From contig OY970336.1 of NCBI GenBank assembly GCA_963717455.1, positions 3,472,001 through 3,536,000 of the forward strand: a stretch of 64,000 nt of DNA, written 5' to 3'. The translations under genes were made by a program, and so were the position numbers. The stretch is from Bog-473 sp963717455. Lineage in GTDB: Bacteria > Actinomycetota > Acidimicrobiia > Acidimicrobiales > RAAP-2. Position 1 is the stretch's first letter. Each line of letters starts with the position of its first letter. Positions 46,901 to 54,845 of the stretch are shown here, in pieces. The notes under the pieces are model-generated. The model ran no database searches, was not told where the DNA came from, and worked only from the letters and a program-made list of their open reading frames with translations.

Positions 46901-48047
46901 CCCAGCCAAGCGTTTTACTAGGGGACTGCGGGTCGGTTAGGTACTGCTCAACAACGCTGATGGGAAGGACCGAGATCGTGGCCTGGGCCGAATTGAAAGG
47001 AGGGCCGACGCTGAAGTACAGGTTGTCACCCTCCACAGCCAGATTTCCGTCGACACCCGACTTGCTCAGTGCGCCTCCCAAGTCCGTAGATCCAAGGAGA
47101 ATGCCGGCTTGAGAGGTGACCGTGATATGGGACAGGCCGTCTGCCGAGTAGATGTTACCGTCCGGACCTTGAGCTGACTGGCCCTCGTAGAAGAAGCTGG
47201 CTGGACCGCCCGAATATTTCCCGGCAAATTCGAGATCCGACGATCCGAATTCGGACAGCATTGTCTCCGCGTTGCCGGTCCAGGTCTGCACATGGCCAGT
47301 CCCGTCGGAGACGATAAGGTTGCCGGTCGCAGAACTCGTTGTGTAGGCGCTTCCTGGTAGCCACAGTCGAACGGTTCCGCCGGCTTCCCCAGCCGAGGTG
47401 TAGAGGTAGCTCTGCTGTATATCGTCCACCGTGCTCACGGCCAGATTGAACGATGACTCCGTGGTCATGATCGGGAAGATGTTGGTCGGCAGATTCGGCG
47501 GGCGTACGACCCAGAGCTCAGCTCCGGTGGGCGCGAAGGCGGCTACGATGTCAGCGTAGTAGGACGAAATGTAAATGGTTCCGCTGGCGTCGACCACCGG
47601 CGCCGATATTCCATTGCCGGAAATGGCAGCACCTGTGAAGATGTTGGTTGTCAAGCTTGGAGGAAGTGTGAACTGATCCAGCAGTGAGCCGCCGATCGAA
47701 TAAACCTCAACGCCATTGCCGTTGACTACGTAAAGACGACTGCTAGTCGCCGAGAAACTCCACACACCCCCCGGTGGAGAGACGACTGTCGTCGGTGACT
47801 CTGACGGGGTGGACTGAGGGCCTTCCGCTTGCGACGGCACGGGATCCTGACAACTCGCTGTGCTAGCAGTGGACGCGGGCGGGCTCACGCTCCCATCGAT
47901 GGACTGAGCCGCCAGTGCTCGAGATTGGAGCGAGCTAGGGAGTGCGACCGACGAGATAAGCGTGAAGCTGATTGCGGCAAGCATCGCTGCCCGGCGCAGA
48001 CGACGCGGCCGTTCATGATTCACACATGCCCCACGCTGATCCCGCAC
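43935..48047 (-). CDS. Secreted multidomain glycoside hydrolase with propeller-like repeats
   Basis: A 1370-residue exported protein. Residues 1-48 are a long signal sequence (AAMLAAISFTLISSVALPSS). About 80-400 look like a beta-propeller (repeated short strands, VSTVDDIQQSYLYTSAGEAG). A clan GH-A glycoside hydrolase domain follows (about 510-800): acid/base Glu in AWEPWNEPNNTGW and nucleophile Glu in PLWISEVGWWSDGDY, nearest in style to GH39/GH5. Residues 930-1050 resemble a discoidin/CBM32 domain (GLRDYTVSVDSPTGAWRQVA). A Pro/Thr linker leads to six repeats of about 42 residues, GYWLVASDGGVFSFGDA. It may trim or release the locally made polysaccharide; no wall anchor is seen. Confidence 0.8.
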   Translation of the reverse strand: MRDQRGACVNHERPRRLRRAAMLAAISFTLISSVALPSSLQSRALAAQSIDGSVSPPASTASTASCQDPVPSQAEGPQSTPSESPTTVVSPPGGVWSFSATSSRLYVVNGNGVEVYSIGGSLLDQFTLPPSLTTNIFTGAAISGNGISAPVVDASGTIYISSYYADIVAAFAPTGAELWVVRPPNLPTNIFPIMTTESSFNLAVSTVDDIQQSYLYTSAGEAGGTVRLWLPGSAYTTSSATGNLIVSDGTGHVQTWTGNAETMLSEFGSSDLEFAGKYSGGPASFFYEGQSAQGPDGNIYSADGLSHITVTSQAGILLGSTDLGGALSKSGVDGNLAVEGDNLYFSVGPPFNSAQATISVLPISVVEQYLTDPQSPSKTLGWGAGVSTPEQGNYFQAGSPVTITANLDPWWAEVASHYELQYSIWNAEAIATGSPPAAITVALPATASALADIPLTVPAADQVAGPYEVEAALYATGTDPPTEVGATCMPYTVGAPADRLDLGALPSGFGAGGPTDPRGVALNAQLGLNGFRGQSIDWSTFLPNCSATSPTTASCGPTAMDFTDAPTSYYQAAYLAAQDGVTYWVQVTGGDPISSALVNGGWWQADIQALAEHYSTVPVGCTACAPVTAWEPWNEPNNTGWSNPADYVSSVLKPFFLGVKAANPSATVIGGSTLGTVLSWWQGLVAAGGLQWLNVAAVHPYPGNNDSWEEDGIPAQLQAIEAVIGTKPLWISEVGWWSDGDYNFLAQADQVARAMIWQKALHIPVWNYFFDEGSWGNDGVSFSLIQTSSSNDDYVKPAALATMTAAAQLAGKTYMSMPSTSIPATHEALFGSNPAVGSDTAAVWSDGLSVASALTVTSPATGAVPVTFTDEYGNTTSVTLQPGTVYYFPISGAVTYISYAPGDSVSLAPADPYGTNLALASAGATATASTGNPATALTDPTMNTSYGQGWTSAPGDTSPSITVHLTSPSSIDRVLVDTQSVGSVAPGLRDYTVSVDSPTGAWRQVAAVTGQFQNHIEEVDFSPVEATAVKITVETVNFGGYYGGAIPPWWSSTSPAVAFLHAVEVYAGTGGPALAEGLSLQSLGIPALDPPTPPAAPSVPTSTTTTPPTTVPRPSSGTGATSTPVGYWLTTSNGDVFAFGDARSYGSLAGIHLNEPIVGMAATPDGKGYWLVASDGGIFSFGDSTFQGSTGGIHLNEPIVGMAATPDGKGYWLVASDGGVFSFGDAAFYGSTGGIHLNEPIVGMAATPDGKGYWLVASDGGVFSFGDAAFYGSTGGIHLNEPIVGMAATPDGKGYWLVASDGGVFSFGDATFYGSTAGMRLPAPIDALVLAPGAGYWMVSSAGDVYSFASPDLGSPVGAVQGKVAGAAAA
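44101..44730 (-). repeat. 126-bp tandem repeats, five units
   Basis: Units start at 44101, 44227, 44353, 44479 and 44605, exactly 126 bases apart. The middle ones are almost identical in DNA sequence, the outer ones more diverged. Each encodes 42 residues ending PIVGMAATPDGKGYWL. The pattern indicates recent internal expansion. Confidence 0.92.
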
Positions 48048-48458
48048 GCAAAGAATTGTCGGGATTTGCGCATCAACACTTGAGCGAGCGACGATGGAGA
48101 ACCTGACGAATCGAGCCTGTCGTCGTATCCGAAATTGTCTGAATATCCGAAAATGTCTGCACTTCCTCGGCTTTCGGGTCCATGAACGGGGGCGTCGGGC
48201 CGGAGCCGCTGGCTCGGTCGGGCGAGTGCTACGCGGCGGGACTTTCGGGACAGCGGGCCTAGCCGGGGACAGGACTCAGGTCCGGCCTGGCGGGCGACCA
48301 ACTCGGTGCCACCGGACCCCCCTAAGCTTCGGCTTTCCGCGTCTCAAGAGTGGAGTAGCTGCCCGCCCACGGTTTCGCGACGTTTCGCACCGCCCGTTTC
48401 TTGCGGACAGCATGAGGCGCTTACGTCGGCGGTTGTCCAACGGTGCCGGGCTCGACAA
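48048..48458. other. Intergenic region upstream of the hydrolase
   Basis: About 410 bp. The AT-richest section (48115-48165, with TCCGAAATTGTCTGAATATC and a near-copy ATATCCGAAAATGTCTG) lies just upstream of the hydrolase start on its strand and is a plausible promoter/operator area. No gene seen. Confidence 0.4.
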
Positions 48459-49145
48459 TCAACCGCAGGCTCGAAGCTCTTCTCCGATGCGCCAGACGCC
48501 GAGCTGCTTGTCTTCGCGGTTGACATCTGGGTCCGCCAGCAACCGAACCGGGGCCGGGAGGTTGAACGGCGGCAGCGTGGGGTTGAGGAAACGGTGGTGG
48601 CCCAGCGCGACGTCTTCGTTGACCACGACGTTGGCATGGGTGCTAGCCAGCATCCATGTTACGCCCGAGCTGCGGATATTGGCGATGGCGCGCTTGACAC
48701 TCGCGTTGGGAAGATGCAGGAACAGATCCCGGACCATGATCGCGTCGAAGCCAGCTGGGATGGTATCGCTGATGAGGTCGAGGTGTATAAATCTTCGTAC
48801 TGGTCCACCAAAGCGGATTTGGAGGTCGGTAACCATCTCATTCACGATGTCCGCGCCCGTGTAGTCGATGCCATGAAGGTCGACCTGTTGCATCCACGTG
48901 AAGTCCCCGCAAGGGGCGTCGAGCAAAGAACGGATGCTGAGTTCTTGTAGCAGGCTGGGCAGAGCTTGACGCAGCTTGGCGGATCCTGCCAGGCTCGACC
49001 CGGAACCGCTCACCGACTCGGGATCTCCCCAGATGTTGTCCCGGTAGAAGCCCGTGAATAGTTGCTCGCGCGCTTTACTCGATACGCGGTACTTCATTCC
49101 CGTGTAGATCGGGTACACGGAAGTACGTCGGAGTTGTTTGCGCAA
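48459..49145 (-). CDS. SAM-dependent methyltransferase
   Basis: A 228-residue class I methyltransferase. SIRSLLDAPCGDFTWMQQVD is motif I in the 'DapCGdf.Wm' variant seen in a family of sugar/polysaccharide-linked methyltransferases. IDYTGADIVNEMVTDLQIRF is motif II, FDAIMVRDLFLHLPNASVKR motif IV, and WMLASTHANVVVNEDVAL the following strand. The remainder holds PPFNLPAPVRLLADPD. Length and motifs are complete. ATG 49145 may be replaced by a later start (MKYRV at 49097). Methylation of an EPS sugar is likely from context; the acceptor is unknown. Confidence 0.78.
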   Translation of the reverse strand: MRKQLRRTSVYPIYTGMKYRVSSKAREQLFTGFYRDNIWGDPESVSGSGSSLAGSAKLRQALPSLLQELSIRSLLDAPCGDFTWMQQVDLHGIDYTGADIVNEMVTDLQIRFGGPVRRFIHLDLISDTIPAGFDAIMVRDLFLHLPNASVKRAIANIRSSGVTWMLASTHANVVVNEDVALGHHRFLNPTLPPFNLPAPVRLLADPDVNREDKQLGVWRIGEELRACG

Positions 49146-50264
49146 TCTGGCGGCCCTTGTAATCAGCGCATGTTACCCGATCATGATTCGCCGATGTACG
49201 GCCCGGTTGATTCAGGCGCCTACAGGCAAGGTCGTTTCGGTCCTTCCGCAGGATGGTGGCAGAGCCCCACCGCGAGATTCTCGCAAAGAACCTGAGCATC
49301 TGGTCAAACCTGATCCGCCGCGCCGAACCGAACTTGAGCCAAAAAGCCGAAACGGTTGAGTAAACGCCCCGGCAGAAACATCCCCACCCCTTCCGGATGA
49401 AGTCCTCTTGCACCAGAAGTACCGTCTGCACAACGCGGGTTGGGTCGATACCTTTGCCACACTGAGGCCCCCCGGTCCTTCGTCTGCCAGCACGTCGGCG
49501 CATTCTGACCGGGCCGGCCCTTCAAGAACAAGCAGAGTGGCTACAGGCGTTGAGAACACGGCATCAGTTTGCCGTGGAGAGGCACAACTACCCCTATCAG
49601 CCGTGCCTGCGGCAGGTAGCCCATTGGGACGGACATGCGCCCGCCGCCGACCGAGCGTTCCAACAACGCGGTGACGGCGAAGCCGAGCGCCTGGACCATG
49701 TCGTCGTGCTTGTCCTTGTCGTGATCCACTCGGACCACCCTGGTTTTGGCCCTCGGGCTCTGTTCATCGCGGCCGCGGTCGACCGGAAGCTCGCTGGCTA
49801 TAAGGCGTTCAACGGCTCGTCGCGCAATGGCAGCCGGTCATTGATCCTGAAGACCGGCAACGGCAAGTCGCCGCGTTCTATCGATCGGTAAACGGAGGAC
49901 CGGTTCGCGCCGAGCAGGATGGCAGGCTCCTCTACTGATAGGCGGCCCGGGAGGTGTCGCCCGTTTGGTGCTTACCATTAGGAACGTTCCCGATAAGCAC
50001 GACGGCCACGGCGGGGATGCCCACAATGGCCACGGCTCCCCTGTCGATGTACATGTGACCCGAGCGGGTGGCGCCAGCCCAAACGATGGCCGGGAGTGGT
50101 GCACGTGGCGGCAGAGATGAGGGGCGCCACAGGCTGCGCGCCCACGGTACTCTCGGCCTCGCTTATGTCAAGGCTGCCCATGCCGCTCGGTGTCACTTCC
50201 ACTACGTGTCCAGTAGACTTTGAGCCAATCGTCGCCCCGAAATCAACCCAGAGGATGATTTTGA
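49146..50264. other. 1.1-kb degenerate region
   Basis: No intact gene. Minus-strand remnants look coding in style: DFIRKGWGCFCRGVYSTVSA with FWLKFGSARRIRFDQMLRFF (about 49240-49430), and HVVEVTPSGMGSLDISEAES with, in another frame, MYIDRGAVAIVGIPAVAVVL (about 50210-49970). Neither could be assigned. The segment is probably a decayed gene or two. Confidence 0.35.
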
Positions 50265-51044
50265 ATGGATGGATCACTCAAAAGGGCCCAGCGCCACTGG
50301 GACGTTTGGGGGAAAAAGGATCCGCTTTTCGCCGTCCTGTCACTGGACGACAAGCGGCGCGGGCAGTGGGATCCGGACGAGTTTTTTGAGACTGGTCGAT
50401 CGGAGATCCGAGAGCTGTTGGAGAGGATCGGCGCGTTGCCGGTCGGACTTTCGCGCCGCGTTGCGCTGGACTTCGGCTGCGGCGTGGGACGTCTGACCCA
50501 AGCGTTGAGCGAGTACTACGACCTCACCATCGGGGTGGACATCGCGCCCTCCATGATCGAGTTGGCCAATAGCTATAACAAGCAGGGCGACAGGTGCCGG
50601 TACGACCTCAACAAGACATCTGACCTTCGCCGGTATCGAGACGGAATGTGCGATCTCATCTATTCGAATATTGTCCTCCAGCATGTGCCTTCGCGGTTAA
50701 GTCGGCAATATGTGGCGGAGTTCGTCCGGATCTTGTCTCCTGGCGGTGTTGCGGTCTTCCACTGCCCAAGCCAGCCCGAGCCGGGAAACGTCACGACAAA
50801 GTCCCAGGCGCGGCGGGTGGTGAAGGAGGGAGTCCGGTTCGCCGCCAACACATCGGCGAGAGCGCTCCGCCGCCCGATTCCGTACCCGAAGATGCTCATG
50901 TCCGGGATCCCCCGTGACGACGTCTACCGTATCGTCGGTGAGGCCGGCGGCGACGTGCTGGTGGCACAACTCACGTCATGGGGAGCCCCCGGATGGATCG
51001 CCTACACCTACTACGTGACCAAAGCCGGTTTGATGGCCGGTTGA
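50265..51044 (+). CDS. SAM-dependent methyltransferase (Methyltransf_11/25 type)
   Basis: A 259-residue class I methyltransferase. RRVALDFGCGVGRLTQALSE is motif I, LTIGVDIAPSMIELANSYNK motif II, CDLIYSNIVLQHVPSRLS motif IV and FVRILSPGGVAVFHCPSQ motif VI. The C-terminal third is basic and ends in VLVAQLTSWGAPGWIAYTYY. ATG 50265 is well placed; the preceding DNA has no strong Shine-Dalgarno. Complete. Presumably acts on a sugar precursor or the nascent repeat unit. Confidence 0.8.
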   Translation: MDGSLKRAQRHWDVWGKKDPLFAVLSLDDKRRGQWDPDEFFETGRSEIRELLERIGALPVGLSRRVALDFGCGVGRLTQALSEYYDLTIGVDIAPSMIELANSYNKQGDRCRYDLNKTSDLRRYRDGMCDLIYSNIVLQHVPSRLSRQYVAEFVRILSPGGVAVFHCPSQPEPGNVTTKSQARRVVKEGVRFAANTSARALRRPIPYPKMLMSGIPRDDVYRIVGEAGGDVLVAQLTSWGAPGWIAYTYYVTKAGLMAG

Positions 51045-51063
51045 CCATCCACCGGGCGCGGAA

Positions 51064-51235
51064 CAGGGGCTCCGAGAATCGGGAGGTTGTCACGCCAACT
51101 AAGTCCGGGAGGAGCCCCTGGTTGAAGGTGCCCTACGCGCATGTGCGAGCTGTTGGTGGGCTTGCCCGAGGGGGTTGTGCTCGGCGTGGATGACATGGCT
51201 GACGGCCCGTTCGTGGTGCACTTCGATGCTCGCCA
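51064..51235 (+). pseudogene. ISL3-type transposase 5' relic
   Basis: ATG 51141 begins MCELLVGLPEGVVLGVDDMA, which matches the start of ISL3-family transposases ('LL.GL..v.V'). The similarity stops within 35 codons. Just upstream, CAGGGGCTCC (51064-51073) and GGAGCCCCTG (51111-51120) form a 10-bp inverted repeat, perhaps part of the element end. Only the extreme left end of the IS remains. Confidence 0.45.
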
Positions 51236-51347
51236 CCTGGGACGTGTCGCGCAGCCTCGAGACGAAGGCTTCGAGGTTCTCGGCCAGCGCGAGGTATGTC
51301 TCACGGTCGAGAAGTCGCGCATCGAGCGACGCCAACGCGCCGCTCAA
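51236..51347 (-). pseudogene. Large serine recombinase C-terminal relic
   Basis: The short minus-strand segment GALASLDARLLDRETYLALA and ENLEAFVSRLR looks like the coiled region preceding the 'R..l..lv..v.v' end of large serine recombinases. It directly abuts the ISL3 relic, and no catalytic domain is present. Low-confidence call based on pattern recall. Confidence 0.3.
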
Positions 51348-51465
51348 GCTCGTCGCCTTCGCTCAGAGCGGGACGCACGATGTTCGGGGTTAGATGTCCC
51401 TTCTGAGTTTGAAGCGCACTGCGTGGCATTCGATCGAAGGCTGAAGGCAACACAATCTTCTGTGG

Positions 51466-52029
51466 TCATGTCGGTTCCCTCTGATCTCGAATCACTCGCG
51501 CGGGCACACCCCCCACAACCGTGCCAGCCGATACATCCTTCGTAACCACGGAGTTTGCGCCCACAATCGCTCCCGGCCCGATATGCACGCCTCTCGTGAT
51601 CGTTGCTTTGCATCCGATCCACACGTCGTCTCCGATGACTACTGATGCGACTAGCGGCTCCTGCTCGCGCATCGGCAGGGCGGTGTCTTGAAATCCGTGG
51701 TCGTGATCGCGTATCGATACCATTTCTGCGATGAGGCAGTCACAACCGATGGTCACCTTGTCTCTCACTCCAATTGTGACATGGTGCCCAAACACCGTAC
51801 CCGACCCGACTACGAGTGAGCCGCGGCACTCAAGCGTGGCATCTTGGTCGATTACGACTTTCGACCCGACTCGCACGCTACCGGCGCCCAGTATCAGAAG
51901 CTTCATCCCGGAGCGAATGTCGCAACCCGCTCCGAATCTTGCCTTCGGATGTTGGACGCGGACGAGCGCCAGACGCAGCCGGCGACGTAGAGACCACAGC
52001 ACACGACGCGTTATCCCCGTGTCAGCCAT
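51466..52029 (-). CDS. Left-handed beta-helix acetyltransferase
   Basis: A hexapeptide-repeat acyltransferase of 187 residues if started at ATG 52029 (MADTGITRRVLW). LbH coils run from about 55 to 175 with GSGTVFGHHVTIGVRDKVTI, VSIRDHDHGFQD (catalytic His in the loop), SVVIGDDVWIGCKATITRGV and GAIVGANSVVTKDVSAG. This is the WbbJ/LacA/MaT type, which O-acetylates sugars with acetyl-CoA. It overlaps the stop of the upstream glycosyltransferase gene by 8 bases and so is coupled to it. Likely decorates the EPS unit made by that enzyme. Confidence 0.87.
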   Translation of the reverse strand: MADTGITRRVLWSLRRRLRLALVRVQHPKARFGAGCDIRSGMKLLILGAGSVRVGSKVVIDQDATLECRGSLVVGSGTVFGHHVTIGVRDKVTIGCDCLIAEMVSIRDHDHGFQDTALPMREQEPLVASVVIGDDVWIGCKATITRGVHIGPGAIVGANSVVTKDVSAGTVVGGVPARVIRDQREPT

Positions 52030-53113
52030 CAGCGTTGGGTCTCGTAACAGCGTTGGGTCTCGTAACTGCAGCCACAAACTGAACCGCTCGGTCGTTCCAG
52101 TCCGGCACTTCCCGTTCAAAGCGCTCGCGCCGCTCGACAGCCAACCTCACAGCATCTGCAAAATCATCCGTCTTCACGAAGAGCCCAGGAGCCGCCAAAT
52201 TTTGGAATCCACTCGTGGGCGTGGCTACCACCGGTCGAACCGTCGCGAGGTACTCATATGCCTTAATGGCGTCTAGGCTGAGCGTGAACTGACTCACTAC
52301 GTGAGGGCTAATCAGAACATCGAAAGCGGTTAACCATGAGGGCACCTCACTTGCGGGCACGCTGCCATGCAGGGTGATGTTGGGGTTCGATAGGAGTCGA
52401 TCCCGCGAGGCCGCGCTAAGGCTGTCCGGTCCCACCAAATGGACTCGCCCGATTGGCAACGCCTCTGCCGTCTTCAACACTTGCGCCACGTCGAGCCGCT
52501 CGTCGTGAAGGGTTCCGACGTACCCCACATGAGGACCGTTCCCCCCCAGATTGAGAGGGCGAGCCCGGCGGATGGACGCCACGTCCACGGCGTTCTTGAC
52601 GACCACCGCGTCGAGTCCATAACGCTGATTCCACCTCCGCCAAAGTTCGTCGCTGCACACGACCGTACGAGCTCGAACGGCGAGAAGATTCTCCGCCTTG
52701 ATCAGTCGGTGCTGTTCCCGAGGGGTGAGAAGGGCACTTCTCCAGTCATCGGTGACGTCATAGACGACGCGCCCATCCCGCAACAGCCATACACCCGTCG
52801 TCGGGTCGTTGATCCACAGAGTGTCACACCGCCGCATGACCTTCCATCTCAAGGAGTTTGCAACAACCCTTAGTCCCCCGAGGCGCTTTGGGACTCTTCG
52901 ACGTGGCGATATGACGCTGACCCCTGGAGCGGGTGAGTACTCGGCGGCTCCGTTTCCTCCCGCGGGGTTGACGAAGGTGACGTGATCCGCCAACCCCAGC
53001 GCGGGCAGCCGGGACGCCAAGTGCTGGTTGCGCCGCCACACGTCGTCCCATGGCTCGAGGCTGATGAGCACCACGTTCCCGAGACTGGTTCGGGTCTCAG
53101 TGGCTGGCATCAA
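52022..53113 (-). CDS. Glycosyltransferase (GT4-like, TuaH type)
   Basis: A 363-residue GT-B enzyme of the group with a 'W......q.la..La...H.V..V.P' N-terminus: LISLEPWDDVWRRNQHLASR, then VVYDVTDDWRSALL (the 'yD..Dd' motif), TVVCSDELWRRW and GPHVGYVGTLHDERLDVAQV. The acceptor/donor domain ends in KAYEYLATVRPVVATPTSGF. Relatives include TuaH and other teichuronic-acid or EPS transferases. The C-terminal VTRPNAVTRPNADG is encoded by an 18-bp tandem duplication. The downstream acetyltransferase overlaps by 8 bases. Intact. Confidence 0.82.
   Translation of the reverse strand: MMPATETRTSLGNVVLISLEPWDDVWRRNQHLASRLPALGLADHVTFVNPAGGNGAAEYSPAPGVSVISPRRRVPKRLGGLRVVANSLRWKVMRRCDTLWINDPTTGVWLLRDGRVVYDVTDDWRSALLTPREQHRLIKAENLLAVRARTVVCSDELWRRWNQRYGLDAVVVKNAVDVASIRRARPLNLGGNGPHVGYVGTLHDERLDVAQVLKTAEALPIGRVHLVGPDSLSAASRDRLLSNPNITLHGSVPASEVPSWLTAFDVLISPHVVSQFTLSLDAIKAYEYLATVRPVVATPTSGFQNLAAPGLFVKTDDFADAVRLAVERRERFEREVPDWNDRAVQFVAAVTRPNAVTRPNADG
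52031..52066 (-). repeat. 18-bp tandem duplication at a gene end
   Basis: AGCGTTGGGTCTCGTAAC occurs twice in direct succession (52031-52048, 52049-52066). It adds six codons (VTRPNA) in frame to the glycosyltransferase tail and falls just upstream of the acetyltransferase start. Confidence 0.9.
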
Positions 53114-53370
53114 CGGACCGTGCGTTCACAGATTCGGCTCGGCGTTCACTGGCCTGTTCCCGTCGTGAGTCAGAGACCCGCCGGTTACGACAATGTGATG
53201 AACAAGAGGTCTCCGATGAAGGTGATCGTGCAGGCAAACGGGGCGGACGGACAAGCCGGTATGGTAGCCGAGGCCGTGCGCGAGACAGGCAAGCGACGCC
53301 GGTGTTCGGCGGCCGTGTCGTAGCCCAATAAACTCTCGCCGTGCCACTGGGAGGTCCGGCTCAGAGCCGC

Positions 53371-54681
53371 ATGCGCGTTCTGCGCATTTACCATGCCGGG
53401 CGCAACCCGGCGCACCGGGCCCGGGACCGGGCGCTTCTCGCGGCCGGAGTCGACGTCGTCTACGTGGTCCCCCGCATCTGGCCCGAAGCCGGAGGTGAAG
53501 GCGCTCTGTCGGCGGAGGGCTTTCCGATCATCGAGGTCGACGTGCGGTCCCCCGGCGACGTGAACCGGCACTCCTACGCCGACGTCGGTGCGGTGTCGCG
53601 GTTGGCGGTGGACCACCAGGTCGACCTGGTCGACCTCTTCGAGGAGCCCTTCAGCCGCGCCGCCGGCCAGTTGCTGCCGCGCCTGCCTCCGGAACTCCCG
53701 GTTGTCATGTACTCGGCGCAGAACCTGGACAAGCGCTGGCCACCTCCGTATCGGAACTACGAGCGCAGATCCTTTCAGCGAGTGTACGGCTTCTACCCCT
53801 GTTCGCGTCAGGCGGCGGCCGTGTTGCGGGGGAAGGGCTTCGGAGGGCTCGTCGAGCCGCTGCCGCTCGGCTACGAGGACGAGCTCTACTCCTGCGGCGA
53901 GCAGTCGTTGGCCGGAGGGAGACTGCGGTTGGCCCTCGTCGGCCGGATGGTGCGCGAGAAAGGCGCGTGCGATGCGGTGAGGGTCCTGGCGGACCTGTAC
54001 CTGGGGAAGGGCATGGACACCGAGTTGGTCCTGGCCGGCTCCGGGCCGGAGCTGACGGCAGCGATGGCGCTGGCGAAGGAGCTCGGGGTAAGCGACAGAG
54101 TGGAGCACCGTCCTTGGCTTGCCACTCCGCAGTTGGCGCAGCTCTACCGGGAGACGCATGTGGTGTTGGCGCCGAGTCGGTCCACGGCGACGTGGGCCGA
54201 GCAGTTCGGCCGCATGATCGTCGAAGGCCAGGCCAGCGGATGTGTCATCGTCGGGTACGACTCCGGTGCCATTCCAGAGGTCGGAGGGGACCCGGCGTTG
54301 CTGGTTCGGGAACGAGACGTCGACTCCCTCGCCCAGGCTGCCGCGCTCGTCCTGAGCGATCCGGAGGAGTTCCAGGCCCGCAGGCGATCAGGACTGGCCC
54401 TCGCCGCCGAGAGCACATGGACCCAGGTCGCCCGCAAGCAGGCCAAGCTGTACCGAATGGTTCTGGAGGCCGGTTCCACACCGTTGCTCCCGGGGTCGCC
54501 GCCGCGAGACGTCGTCTGGCGGAGGCGGAGTTCGGTCGACCGGCGGAGGCCCTGGGCCAGAGCAGGCCGTTCGCCCTCCCCTACCTTCGGCGCCCGAGTG
54601 CGACGAGCAGGGTGCTGGGCCGGACCATGGACATGGTGGCCGAGGTTCGCACGAAGATCGAGCGGGGTGACGTCCACTTAG
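53371..54681 (+). CDS. Glycosyltransferase family 4, C-terminal frameshift
   Basis: ATG 53371 (MRVLRIYHAGRNPAHRARDR) gives the natural start; a GTG at 53341 would add ten residues. The GT-B core is complete: VDLVDLFEEPFSRAAGQLLP, LRLALVGRMVREKGACDAVR and the donor site STATWAEQFGRMIVEGQASG (EX7E), then VIVGYDSGAIPEVGGDPALL. After about residue 380 the frame turns Arg/Trp-rich, while the +2 frame continues as RRRLAEAEFGRPAEALGQSR and PFALPYLRRPSATSRVLGRT to a stop at 54716. A single indel near 54500 therefore replaced the tail; the catalytic domains may be unaffected. Confidence 0.75.
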   Translation: MRVLRIYHAGRNPAHRARDRALLAAGVDVVYVVPRIWPEAGGEGALSAEGFPIIEVDVRSPGDVNRHSYADVGAVSRLAVDHQVDLVDLFEEPFSRAAGQLLPRLPPELPVVMYSAQNLDKRWPPPYRNYERRSFQRVYGFYPCSRQAAAVLRGKGFGGLVEPLPLGYEDELYSCGEQSLAGGRLRLALVGRMVREKGACDAVRVLADLYLGKGMDTELVLAGSGPELTAAMALAKELGVSDRVEHRPWLATPQLAQLYRETHVVLAPSRSTATWAEQFGRMIVEGQASGCVIVGYDSGAIPEVGGDPALLVRERDVDSLAQAAALVLSDPEEFQARRRSGLALAAESTWTQVARKQAKLYRMVLEAGSTPLLPGSPPRDVVWRRRSSVDRRRPWARAGRSPSPTFGARVRRAGCWAGPWTWWPRFARRSSGVTST

Positions 54682-54845
54682 TGCGCGATGACCGCCTCGT
54701 AGATGGCGAGCAGTAACTGTTCAACCCTCGTAGCCGCACCGCACCATCCACTGCCTGCGACTACGTCGCACGTATCGTGGTGGATCTCATCTGGCTGCCA
54801 TCACTGTCGTGCTGCCGCCTCATTCTGCCACACGCGATTACACGC

